Made by a program: the position numbers and the translations under genes. Below, in pieces: positions 1 through 7,560 of a DNA stretch of 64,000 bases. Below the pieces are notes generated by a model that saw only the letters and a list, made by a program, of their open reading frames with translations, had not been told where the DNA came from and searched no databases. Each line of letters starts with the position of its first letter. Position 1 is the first letter of the stretch. Source of the DNA: Arthrobacter sp. MYb23 (GTDB lineage: Bacteria; Actinomycetota; Actinomycetes; Actinomycetales; Micrococcaceae); NCBI RefSeq assembly GCF_002979775.1, contig NZ_PCPR01000007.1, forward strand, positions 124,001-188,000, written 5' to 3'.

Positions 1-1
1 C

Positions 2-973
2 ACGTTCCTGAACCTTGCAGATGAGCACGCAGCCATTCCGTGGCCCATCCCCTTGGAGAACTCCATTGTTTCGGCACAGGATGGGAAGCATCCCCGATGG
101 GCGGAAGTTGTTCCCATGCCGGCGAGGCGCACGCTGGTCCTCGGCGCGGACGGCCAGTTGGGAACTACCCTGCGGCAGGCCTTCGTGGGCGACCCGACCG
201 TGGAGTTCGCCGGCCGCGCACAATTCGATATCACCGCCGAAGACTCGTATACGGCGGTGAACTGGCGGGATTACTCCACGATCATCAACGCAGCAGCGTT
301 CACTGCGGTAGACGCCGCCGAAACACCGGAGGGACGTGCGGCCGCGTGGAGCATCAACGCAGTGGCCGTTTCCCGTATGGCACGTGCTGCGGTAGAACAT
401 TCACTGACTCTGGTCCACCTCTCCAGCGACTACGTGTTCGACGGCACAGCGGAGGTTCACTTCGAAGATGAGGTTCCCGCTCCCCTGGGCGTTTACGGCC
501 AGAGCAAGGCCGCCGGCGATCTCGCGGCGGCCACTGTGCCAAGGCACTACATCATCAGGACCAGTTGGGTGGTGGGCGGGGGACGGAACTTTGTTCGCAC
601 CATGGCATCGTTGGCGGCGAAGGGCGCTTCGCCATCGGTGGTGGATGACCAATGGGGTCGGCTGAGCTTCGCGTCCGACCTCGCCTTGGGCATCCGTCAT
701 CTGCTCCTCAGCGAAGCTCCCTACGGGACGTACAACCTCAGCAATAGCGGGAAGCCACAGTCCTGGTACGAGATCGCCTGTGACGTCTACCGGCTTCTGG
801 GCGCAGATCCAAACCTGGTGCGACCCATCAACACCGCTGACTACTCCAAACCCAACACTGCTCCGAGGCCGCGCAGCAGTGTCCTGGATTTGTCGGGAAT
901 CCGGGCCACCGGATTTGATCCACCCGCGGCAAGCCAGCGCCTGGCTGAATACCTCAGGGGCTTGGAGCTCTAG
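2..973 (+). CDS. rmlD: RmlC-RmlD fusion, dTDP-rhamnose synthesis (5' end outside window)
   Basis: The frame is open from the window edge. Its first ~33 residues (including AIPWPIPLE and, further on, DGKHPRW) look like the C-terminal tail of dTDP-4-dehydrorhamnose 3,5-epimerase (RmlC). They run without a stop into a complete RmlD reductase that begins near MPARRTLVLGADGQLG. The RmlD part has the Rossmann motif GADGQLG, the SSDYVFDG segment and YGQSKAAGD, which holds the YxxxK pair. RmlD reduces dTDP-4-dehydrorhamnose to dTDP-L-rhamnose with NAD(P)H. RmlC-RmlD fusions are known in Arthrobacter relatives, so a bifunctional protein is more likely than a separate gene starting at the TTG at 53 or the ATG at 117. 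Product use is implied by the glycosyltransferases downstream. The RmlD identity is secure; the fusion rests on a short visible tail. Confidence 0.88.
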   Translation, partial: TFLNLADEHAAIPWPIPLENSIVSAQDGKHPRWAEVVPMPARRTLVLGADGQLGTTLRQAFVGDPTVEFAGRAQFDITAEDSYTAVNWRDYSTIINAAAFTAVDAAETPEGRAAAWSINAVAVSRMARAAVEHSLTLVHLSSDYVFDGTAEVHFEDEVPAPLGVYGQSKAAGDLAAATVPRHYIIRTSWVVGGGRNFVRTMASLAAKGASPSVVDDQWGRLSFASDLALGIRHLLLSEAPYGTYNLSNSGKPQSWYEIACDVYRLLGADPNLVRPINTADYSKPNTAPRPRSSVLDLSGIRATGFDPPAASQRLAEYLRGLEL

Positions 974-1076
974 CGGAGTCCGGCGAAACGTCCTAAAGTA
1001 GCCGTACGGCAGCCTCTTGCAGGAGGCCGGGAGACAACTCAAATGAACATGTTGACGCGGCGGCACAGGTCCGCCA

Positions 1077-1114
1077 CCGACGATCCAGGCAGTGCAGCAG
1101 CCTTGGATCGTCGG
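1077..1114. terminator. Long stem-loop between rmlD and the GT26-GT2 gene
   Basis: CCGACGATCCA and TGGATCGTCGG pair perfectly, with a further GGC/GCC pairing inside around a short loop. It lies about 100 bases after the rmlD stop and 33 bases before the next start. No T-run follows, so it could be a terminator of the actinobacterial U-less kind, an RNA-stability element or an attenuator in the leader of the next gene. Confidence 0.45.
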
Positions 1115-1146
1115 CCACATGGTGATGCCTTGAGTTGGAGCCGAGA

Positions 1147-3063
1147 ATGCTGCTACCGAAGATTATGCCCGTGGGAGATCTCCTCCACAGGGCAGTCCCC
1201 CACTTTTACCCCCGACGCGGCACCGCCGTCGGCAAACTCCAAAGTAAGCGGCACCACAGTGTGGCCCCATCCGACGTGCCGAAGCCTGAGACGCCCTGGG
1301 TGAATCTGGGCGGAGTCCCGGTGAGGCTTATGGAGGCTGACGGCGCACTTCGGGAAATTTTTGCTCGTGCCAGCTCCACCGGTGGGCCACCTTTGGGCGT
1401 TTGCTCCGCAAATCTGGACCACGTCCGGCATTTTGGAGCCGGAAGCCGCTGGATTGGCACTTTGGACCAGCCGGCGCCCGTTGAATGGTTGACCCTGATC
1501 GACGGCGCACCCTTGGCCACCGAGGCCCGGCGCCTCACATCCAAAACGTGGCCCCGGCTTGCCGGAAGCGATCTCATACACCCCTTCCTGACCGCCGCAG
1601 CGGCCCGGGGGTTGCGACTCGGTTTCCTGGGTGGGTCTGAGGAGACTCAGAAACTGATTGCCGGGAAATTGGAGACAGAGCGGCCTGAGCTGACGGTGGT
1701 GGGATGGTGGGCACCTGACAGGTCCACTCTGGGCGATGCCGCAGCTTCCCGGAAGCTCGCCGGGGAGATACGCGAGGCATCCCCTGACGTTCTGGTGGTG
1801 GGTTTGGGAAAACCGCGCCAGGAATTGTGGATAGCCGAGTACGGTCACCTGACCGGCGCCAAGGTTCTGCTGGCGTTCGGTGCTGTGGTGGATTTCCTCG
1901 CGGGGAATGTCCGGCGCGCTCCCCAATGGGCCAGTTCGCATAGCCTCGAATGGGCATGGCGCCTCATGCTGGAGCCACGCCGGTTGGCGCGGCGCTATCT
2001 GGTGGAGGGGCCGGAGGCGTACGTGAAGTTGCGGACCTCGAGCAGCTGCGACATCGAGCCAAGCAGTCGGGTTTTCACCACTGCATCCGCCGTCCCGGAA
2101 CCCGAGCCCAGCCGGGTTCCGGGATTGTTTGTTCCAGTCACCGAAGTGGCCGACGTCGCCGTCGTGGTTGTCACCTACAACAACGCTGAGGACGTCGGGC
2201 CGCTGGTGGCAAGCCTGCGCAAGGAAGCGGCCGGTGTTTCGATCAAAGTGGTGGTGGCGGACAATTCCCCGGACGATAGCACCGTGCTGGAACTCGCACA
2301 TCACCCTGACATCACGGCGGTGCGAACCGGAGGAAACCTCGGCTATGCCGGCGGAATCAATGCCGCGATGGCCGTGGCAGGGGAAGCCGGAAGCTATCTC
2401 ATCCTGAACCCGGACCTGCGTGTGGAACCTGGTGCGGTGGCCGCCATGCTCAAGCGCATGACCCACCAGGGCGCCGGTGTGGTGGTACCGGTCCTGTTGG
2501 ACGACGACGGCAGCATCTACCCGTCATTGCGCCGCGAGCCGGCCGTACTGCGAGCGCTGGGAGACGCGGCTTTGGGTAGTCATGTAAAGGGCAGGCCCGG
2601 GTGGTTGTCGGAGATGGACTTTGACCCGGAGAGCTATTTGCACGGGCATCGGGTTGATTGGGCTACGGGTGCGGCTTTGCTGATTAGTGCTGCGGCAGCG
2701 AGGGTGGTGGGTGCTTGGGATGAGCAGTTCTTTTTGTATTCGGAGGAGACGGACTATTGCCATCGGGTGAGGGATGCGGGTTTTTCCATCTGGTTTGAAC
2801 CCGCTGCCCGGATGTGGCACGAACGTGGGGGCTCGGGGGCCTCGCCGCAGTTGGCGGCTTTGATGTCGGTCAACCGGGTACGGTATGCGGTGAAGTATCT
2901 GGGGCGTGGGCGGGCGCTTGCTTTCCGTGGTGCTGTTCTGGCTGCCGAGGTGGCCCGGCTGAATAAGCCCGGGCATCGGGATGCGGCCTTGGCGGTTCTT
3001 AGCCAGCGTCGTTGGGAGGCGCTCCCCCATGCGACGCGGACAACCCCGGCAGTCATGTCATGA
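1147..3063 (+). CDS. Two-domain glycosyltransferase: WecG/TagA/CpsF (GT26) fused to GT2
   Basis: The N-terminal half (about residues 45-300) matches the WecG/TagA/CpsF family: SANLDHVRHF, LIDGAPL, GSDLIHPF, VVGLGKPRQELW and GAVVDFLAG. Such enzymes add the second sugar to a polyprenyl-diphosphate-linked primer. The C-terminal half (about 330-600) is a GT2 domain of the rhamnosyltransferase type: VAVVVVTYNN, ADNSPDDS, GGNLGYAGGIN and LNPDLRVEPGA. The start chosen is the ATG at 1147, which has GGAG six bases upstream; a TTG at 1135 is also in frame. The stop overlaps the next start as ATGA. Third-codon C is common up to about 2570 and rare afterwards, which suggests a mosaic gene. Acceptor and donor are inferred; next-door RmlCD makes dTDP-rhamnose a good guess for the second domain. 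Confidence 0.85.
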   Translation: MLLPKIMPVGDLLHRAVPHFYPRRGTAVGKLQSKRHHSVAPSDVPKPETPWVNLGGVPVRLMEADGALREIFARASSTGGPPLGVCSANLDHVRHFGAGSRWIGTLDQPAPVEWLTLIDGAPLATEARRLTSKTWPRLAGSDLIHPFLTAAAARGLRLGFLGGSEETQKLIAGKLETERPELTVVGWWAPDRSTLGDAAASRKLAGEIREASPDVLVVGLGKPRQELWIAEYGHLTGAKVLLAFGAVVDFLAGNVRRAPQWASSHSLEWAWRLMLEPRRLARRYLVEGPEAYVKLRTSSSCDIEPSSRVFTTASAVPEPEPSRVPGLFVPVTEVADVAVVVVTYNNAEDVGPLVASLRKEAAGVSIKVVVADNSPDDSTVLELAHHPDITAVRTGGNLGYAGGINAAMAVAGEAGSYLILNPDLRVEPGAVAAMLKRMTHQGAGVVVPVLLDDDGSIYPSLRREPAVLRALGDAALGSHVKGRPGWLSEMDFDPESYLHGHRVDWATGAALLISAAAARVVGAWDEQFFLYSEETDYCHRVRDAGFSIWFEPAARMWHERGGSGASPQLAALMSVNRVRYAVKYLGRGRALAFRGAVLAAEVARLNKPGHRDAALAVLSQRRWEALPHATRTTPAVMS

Positions 3064-3896
3064 CAGCGTCCCATCCTTCCGGTGCAGTGATCATCCCGGC
3101 ACATAATGAGGCCGGTGTTATCAGCAGGACGCTTGAGGCCCTGCGGGAGGTAATCGGGTGGGGCACGGTTGATGTGGTGGTGGCCTGTAATGGGTGCATG
3201 GATGGCACGGAGGCCATTGCGTCCCGGTACCGGGGAGTTCTGGTGCTTCACGTGCCGGAGGCGTCCAAGACTGCGGCGTTGAACGCTGCCGACCAGGCGA
3301 CGCACCGCTGGCCGCGTCTTTACCTGGATGCTGATATTGAAGTCAGTGCCCCTGCGCTTCGTGCGGTTTTTGTTGCTTTGGAAGGCGAGACTTTGCTGGC
3401 TGCCCGTCCGGCTTTTCGCTATGACACCCAGGGTGCTTCGGCTTGGGTGCGGGCGTACTACCGCGCCCGTTCCCGTATACCGGGCAACTCCGAGGGGCTG
3501 TGGGGTGCTGGTGCTTATGCGCTGAGTTTTTCAGGCCACCAGCGGTTGGGGACGTTTCCTGCGCTTACCGGTGATGACTACTACGTGGATCGGCTGTTCT
3601 CTGCCCATGAGAAGGCGGTGCTGCCTACAGAGCCCGTGGTGGTGCGGACGCCCCGGACGTGTTCGGCGCTTTTGTCCGTGTTGAGGCGTACCTATCGGGG
3701 GAATGCCGAGCAGGATCGCGTGTCCGGTGGTGCCTCTACGGCGGGGACCGCACGGCAGTTGCTTGCCTCGGTCAGGGGGCCGTTGAGTGTCTTTGATGCC
3801 GTTGTCTACATCGCGTTCGCTGGTGTGGGCCGTCGTCGTCCGCTGTTGGGCCGCAAGGCGGTTACCGCTTGGGAGCGGGACGATAGCAGCCGGTAG
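3060..3896 (+). CDS. GT2 family glycosyltransferase
   Basis: A 278-residue GT-A fold protein. SGAVIIPAHNEAGVI opens the nucleotide-binding domain, LYLDADIEV carries the DxD-type metal/sugar-nucleotide site and LTGDDYYVDRLF is the acceptor-side motif. There is no membrane anchor apart from a weakly hydrophobic stretch near the C terminus (FDAVVYIAFAGVG). The start is the ATG inside the ATGA overlap with the preceding fusion gene, so the two are translationally coupled. Codons end mostly in T or G, as in the 3' third of the gene before it and unlike most of the window. The stop codon abuts that of the convergent glycosidase-like gene. The sugar transferred cannot be read from sequence. Confidence 0.85.
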   Translation: MTASHPSGAVIIPAHNEAGVISRTLEALREVIGWGTVDVVVACNGCMDGTEAIASRYRGVLVLHVPEASKTAALNAADQATHRWPRLYLDADIEVSAPALRAVFVALEGETLLAARPAFRYDTQGASAWVRAYYRARSRIPGNSEGLWGAGAYALSFSGHQRLGTFPALTGDDYYVDRLFSAHEKAVLPTEPVVVRTPRTCSALLSVLRRTYRGNAEQDRVSGGASTAGTARQLLASVRGPLSVFDAVVYIAFAGVGRRRPLLGRKAVTAWERDDSSR

Positions 3897-5234
3897 TCAG
3901 TGGCCGCAGCTGGTTCCGCCGTCGATGCTGTACAGATGGACTGCGTTGCCGTCGGCGAAGGTGTCGGTGAAGGTTCCGTCAACTATCGGAACGGTCCGGT
4001 TTTCGTTGATGACGACGGCGGTGCTGCCGCCGCATTTCACGGTGAAGGTCACCGTTCCGCCGGTGTTCTTGTTTGCTCCCGCGAAGACGTAGACCTTGCC
4101 GTTGTGGAGTTTGGTGGCGACGTCCACAGCTCCGGTGACTGTGGTGGCGCCGTCGAGGAAGGGGGCGTTGAGGACGGGGGCGAGGTCTTTGAGGTGTTTG
4201 TTCAGGTCTGTGACGGTTTGCCGGATGTCGCCTTTGCAGTCGCGCAGGACATGCTGGGTTGGGCACTGTCCGCCGAAGCTGTGATTGAAGTAGATGACTC
4301 CACGGGCGCCGTGGATGAGGCTGCTCCAGACGGCTGCACGGATTTGCGGCCCTGTGATGGTGGCGGCCTCCGGCGCGTCTTGAAAGGGGTGTCCGACCTC
4401 AACGAAGGCCCAGACGGGTGAGGCAGCTTTGTTCAGTTTCCTGATCCTTTCCACCGTCCAGCCGTAGTTGGCTGCGAGCCTGCACTCTTCTGGTGTGAGG
4501 TCGCGGGTGTAGCCGATGACTGCTCCACCTTCGGTCCGGGCGCAAATGTAGGGGTCGGTGAACCAGTAGGTATCGGCGGAGACCAGATCCTGGGTTTGGT
4601 TGAAAAAACCCAGGGCTTCTTCGTCGGATTCCCAGAAGGCGACGCCCTTTCCGTAGTTGGCGTAGAGCATGGCTCCGGGGGTGGCTGCCGCACGGCGTTC
4701 TTTTTGAATGGTGTAGCCGCACTCTGTGTTCTCTGCCGAGCAGATGGGTCCCTCTCCGGGGTATTTTCCGGACCAGGCTGCATTTCCAGGGCCGGCCCAC
4801 ATGTCCACTTCGTCGCTGAGGACGAATCCGGATGCTGCTGCGTGGGGAAAAGCCGGGATGGCGTACATGCCGGAGTCGCGGGCTAGTTGAACGTCGGAAT
4901 CGGCGGTGAGTTCAACATAGGTGTTCAGTCCGGCTTCGGCGTCGAGTGTGACGTTGCTGCGGTCCACCACGCTTTCGAGCCAGACGCCAAGGGGGAAGAA
5001 CGCCGGGTCTGTTGGCAGTCCCCCGGTAAACCGGGAGTAGTAGGCGGGGCCGCCGTCCACAGGGCGCAGGGTGACTCCGGCTGGGCTTGGTGCAGTGGAC
5101 GGTGGTGCCGCAGATGCAGGAGCCGTGGCTGTGGGTCCTGTCATGGGCACTATGCCGCTGGCTGCGGCGGCGGCAGCGCCAAGGATTCCCACCACCACCG
5201 CTGCGCCGGCCAGTGCTGTCCGGGTTTTCATCAT
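3897..5234 (-). CDS. Secreted glycoside-hydrolase-like (TIM-barrel) protein
   Basis: 445 residues beginning MMKTRTALAGAAVVVGILG, a signal peptide, then a Pro/Ala/Ser/Thr linker to about residue 55. The rest reads like a glycosidase barrel: FPLGVWLES near the start, LNTYVELT, SADTYWFTDPY, WAFVEVGHPF and WSSLIHGARGVIYFNHSF, then a small beta-rich tail (TFTVKCGGS) with conserved cysteines. I cannot place it in a numbered GH family. It is the last gene of the polysaccharide operon and starts in an ATGA overlap with the Wzz-like gene, so an exported enzyme that trims, releases or edits the polymer is the simplest inference. Catalytic acids are not assigned; candidate Glu residues lie in WAFVEVG and in the FWESDEE segment. 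Confidence 0.7.
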   Translation of the reverse strand: MMKTRTALAGAAVVVGILGAAAAAASGIVPMTGPTATAPASAAPPSTAPSPAGVTLRPVDGGPAYYSRFTGGLPTDPAFFPLGVWLESVVDRSNVTLDAEAGLNTYVELTADSDVQLARDSGMYAIPAFPHAAASGFVLSDEVDMWAGPGNAAWSGKYPGEGPICSAENTECGYTIQKERRAAATPGAMLYANYGKGVAFWESDEEALGFFNQTQDLVSADTYWFTDPYICARTEGGAVIGYTRDLTPEECRLAANYGWTVERIRKLNKAASPVWAFVEVGHPFQDAPEAATITGPQIRAAVWSSLIHGARGVIYFNHSFGGQCPTQHVLRDCKGDIRQTVTDLNKHLKDLAPVLNAPFLDGATTVTGAVDVATKLHNGKVYVFAGANKNTGGTVTFTVKCGGSTAVVINENRTVPIVDGTFTDTFADGNAVHLYSIDGGTSCGH

Positions 5235-6109
5235 TTACCCACGGGGCTCTTCATTCCCGGGTAGCGTTTGGCATCCAGAACTCCGCGAGGCTTTCCTTCG
5301 TCCCGCTCGGTGTTTCTTGCCGGTGATTCATTGATGGTCTCGTTGTGAGGGAGGGGGCTTACGGCCAATCCTTCGAGCCCTTCGAGGCTGACTGTGGGCT
5401 GCTCCTTCTTGACCGAGTCTTCGGTGGTCCCCCGCCGTGCCTTGCGGTTCTCCCGTTGGGGGCGGCCGTCCGGGCGGGATTTGTTCCGGGCTGTCTCCAG
5501 GGCCCGTGCGGCGGAGACGGCACCGAAGGTCAGGACCAGGCCTCCAACCACCACCACGATCAGTGAGCGCAACCTGCTGGAGAACAGCTCGGTGGCGTTA
5601 TCGGGTGATGTCACCATCAGTGAGGTGAAGAGGAAACGATCCGCTGCCCCGTTGACCACTTGGATTTGGCGGAGGTCCTCTTCCATTCTTGTGCCCAGGG
5701 CGCGCACTGTAGCGGTGGCGGTCTCCTTGTTCTCTGAAACAGCGGAGACATCTATGAGGAAGGAGTTTGGTGGACGTTCCACGGAGTAATCGGTGCTTAG
5801 CGATTGCCTGAGCAAAGCATCACCAGTGGAATCATCCTTCAGCCGTGTAGCCACTACCTGTGCGATCAGGGATGAGTCCGAGGACCGGAGGTAGGGGTTG
5901 TCTGAGTTCAGGTCCAGGAGTTGGGGGTCGCGCTCCAAGTCGCTGGCGCTGGGTAGCTTGGGATTGACGATCGCGTAGGTTGCCCGGGCCTCATATGACC
6001 TCGGAGCGAACGAATAAACGTAGACGGCGGCGAATGCCGTCAGGATCAGGACCGGCAGGACCACCAACTTGTGGTGCCAGAGTGCCTTGATTACTGCGAG
6101 CGGGTCCAT
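5231..6109 (-). CDS. Wzz-like chain-length determinant / polysaccharide co-polymerase
   Basis: 292 residues with the layout of a PCP protein: short cytoplasmic N terminus, TM1 (VVLPVLILTAFAAVYVYSF), a ~140-residue extracytoplasmic loop, TM2 (LRSLIVVVVGGLVLTFGAV) and a charged cytoplasmic tail rich in Arg, Lys and Glu. No Walker motif follows, so it is not a BY-kinase fusion. It sits directly after the Wzy gene, with a 19-base overlap, the only junction in the operon that is not a 4-base overlap. The expected job is to set polymer length together with Wzy. The tail is longer than in simple Wzz proteins and may recruit a kinase encoded elsewhere. Confidence 0.78.
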   Translation of the reverse strand: MDPLAVIKALWHHKLVVLPVLILTAFAAVYVYSFAPRSYEARATYAIVNPKLPSASDLERDPQLLDLNSDNPYLRSSDSSLIAQVVATRLKDDSTGDALLRQSLSTDYSVERPPNSFLIDVSAVSENKETATATVRALGTRMEEDLRQIQVVNGAADRFLFTSLMVTSPDNATELFSSRLRSLIVVVVGGLVLTFGAVSAARALETARNKSRPDGRPQRENRKARRGTTEDSVKKEQPTVSLEGLEGLAVSPLPHNETINESPARNTERDEGKPRGVLDAKRYPGMKSPVGK

Positions 6110-7560
6110 TGCGTTCCCTCCATTCCAGGGCTTGTGGGTTTGTGGTTGTTTCCGGACTGATGGGGACTGCTGGTGTTGTGGACGGCTTCGTCTGCTGGCC
6201 GGAGTTCCAGTTCCCGGCGGACCATGATCCAGATCCCCCCGGACAAACCAACAATGAAGGGGTACAACAAGGCGAAGACGGGGAAGGACATGGAATCGAA
6301 CGTCAGCGAACAGGCGGCTGCTACTGCCCCTGAGGCGGCAAGAGCGCCGGCGAGGGCACGCAGGGCGGGTATGCGGGAGGCTCGGGCTGCGAGCAGGGCC
6401 GAGACGGCTGGCAGCGTCAGGTAGGCGATGATCCCCAGGAGCCCGACGAGGCCCAAGGTCACCAAGGAGTTCAGGTACTGGTTATCCAGGATCTGCAGGG
6501 CATCTGTTGGCCGGTAGTTGCCCGGACCCAGGCCGAGGAAGGGAAGCTCGCCAAAGAGGCGGGCCACCCGGGGATAGTTGTTGGTCCGCGTACTGACCGA
6601 GAGGTCGCTGCTTCCGGCAGTGAATTGCGAGGTAAGGGTTCCGATCAAGCCCGGAACTGTGAGGAAAAGGGCTGCGAGCGCTGTGGGCGCCATGACCAGG
6701 GCCCAACGGCGTGCAGCTTTGGGCAGGAAGGGAGTAAAGACCACCATGCACACCACCAGCCCCAGTACCCCGGAGCGGGAGACCGTGGAGGCGATGGCAA
6801 AGACCAGTAGCGCGGTCCCTGCCCAATGGATCCATTTCCGGCCGGTCGTGTCATAGATTCCGCGCCATATGGACAGTGGGAGCAGCATGGAGCACACCAC
6901 TGCCAGCTCTATGGAATGGAAGGTGCTGCCAGCGACACGTGTGAGGAGGCCACGGACTTGGAAGGCAGTCTCACCGCCGTTGTCGGTGAACCCCACCATG
7001 ATTTCCTGTATCCACAGCATTGGATTGATGCGCAGGACGAACTGGACCATGGCTACGAGGCAGCAGAACAGGGCTCCTGCAAGAAGCGCACGCACCAAAC
7101 CCATGGCGTCGTTAAGTGTCCGGAGGGCTTCTCCCACAGAGAGGACGATTCCGGCGCTGGCCAGGATGAGGACGAGCCAACGGTCGGCTGAGGCTTGGGA
7201 AGCGATGCTGGTGTTCCCGGTAAGGCCGGAGAACATTGCAACGTAGGAGGCACAGGTTCCCAACCACAACAGACCGATTCCCAACCGGCCCGGGTGCCTT
7301 GCCGCAAGGGGATGGTGCAGGCCGAACAGTACGGAGCAAAGCCAAAGCCCCAGAAGCAGGAGGGCAAGCATTAAGGGGACGGTGCCGATTGCCCCGAGCG
7401 GCTTCAGGACCATGTTGGCGGGGAAGAAGAAAATACTGAAGGCAGCAAACCTGACCAGGAGGCTGACTGTGGTCCCCTTGGCGGGCTGGATCTCCAAGTC
7501 GAGGGTATGGATCTCAGTGTGGGGCCGCAGGATCAGCGTTTTCGCCCTGAGTGTTTTCAC
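6091..7560 (-). CDS. Wzy-like O-antigen polymerase/ligase family membrane protein
   Basis: 489 residues with about ten to twelve hydrophobic helices. The large loop in the second half contains RTNNYPRVARLFGELPFLGLGPGNY, the region typical of the Wzy_C / O-antigen ligase family (PF04932). Such proteins join lipid-linked repeat units on the outer face of the membrane. The GTG start lies in a GTGA overlap with the WsaF-like gene upstream. The ~50-residue N-terminal segment is basic and soluble before the first helix, while the C-terminal ~30 residues are polar. With Wzx and Wzz neighbours, polymerase is more likely than ligase. Confidence 0.82.
   Translation of the reverse strand: MKTLRAKTLILRPHTEIHTLDLEIQPAKGTTVSLLVRFAAFSIFFFPANMVLKPLGAIGTVPLMLALLLLGLWLCSVLFGLHHPLAARHPGRLGIGLLWLGTCASYVAMFSGLTGNTSIASQASADRWLVLILASAGIVLSVGEALRTLNDAMGLVRALLAGALFCCLVAMVQFVLRINPMLWIQEIMVGFTDNGGETAFQVRGLLTRVAGSTFHSIELAVVCSMLLPLSIWRGIYDTTGRKWIHWAGTALLVFAIASTVSRSGVLGLVVCMVVFTPFLPKAARRWALVMAPTALAALFLTVPGLIGTLTSQFTAGSSDLSVSTRTNNYPRVARLFGELPFLGLGPGNYRPTDALQILDNQYLNSLVTLGLVGLLGIIAYLTLPAVSALLAARASRIPALRALAGALAASGAVAAACSLTFDSMSFPVFALLYPFIVGLSGGIWIMVRRELELRPADEAVHNTSSPHQSGNNHKPTSPGMEGTQWTRSQ

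Noticed and set aside
1153..2466. 437-codon antisense open frame in the GT26-GT2 fusion gene
   Set aside because: No domain or ribosome-binding site; the sense strand carries complete GT26 and GT2 motifs.
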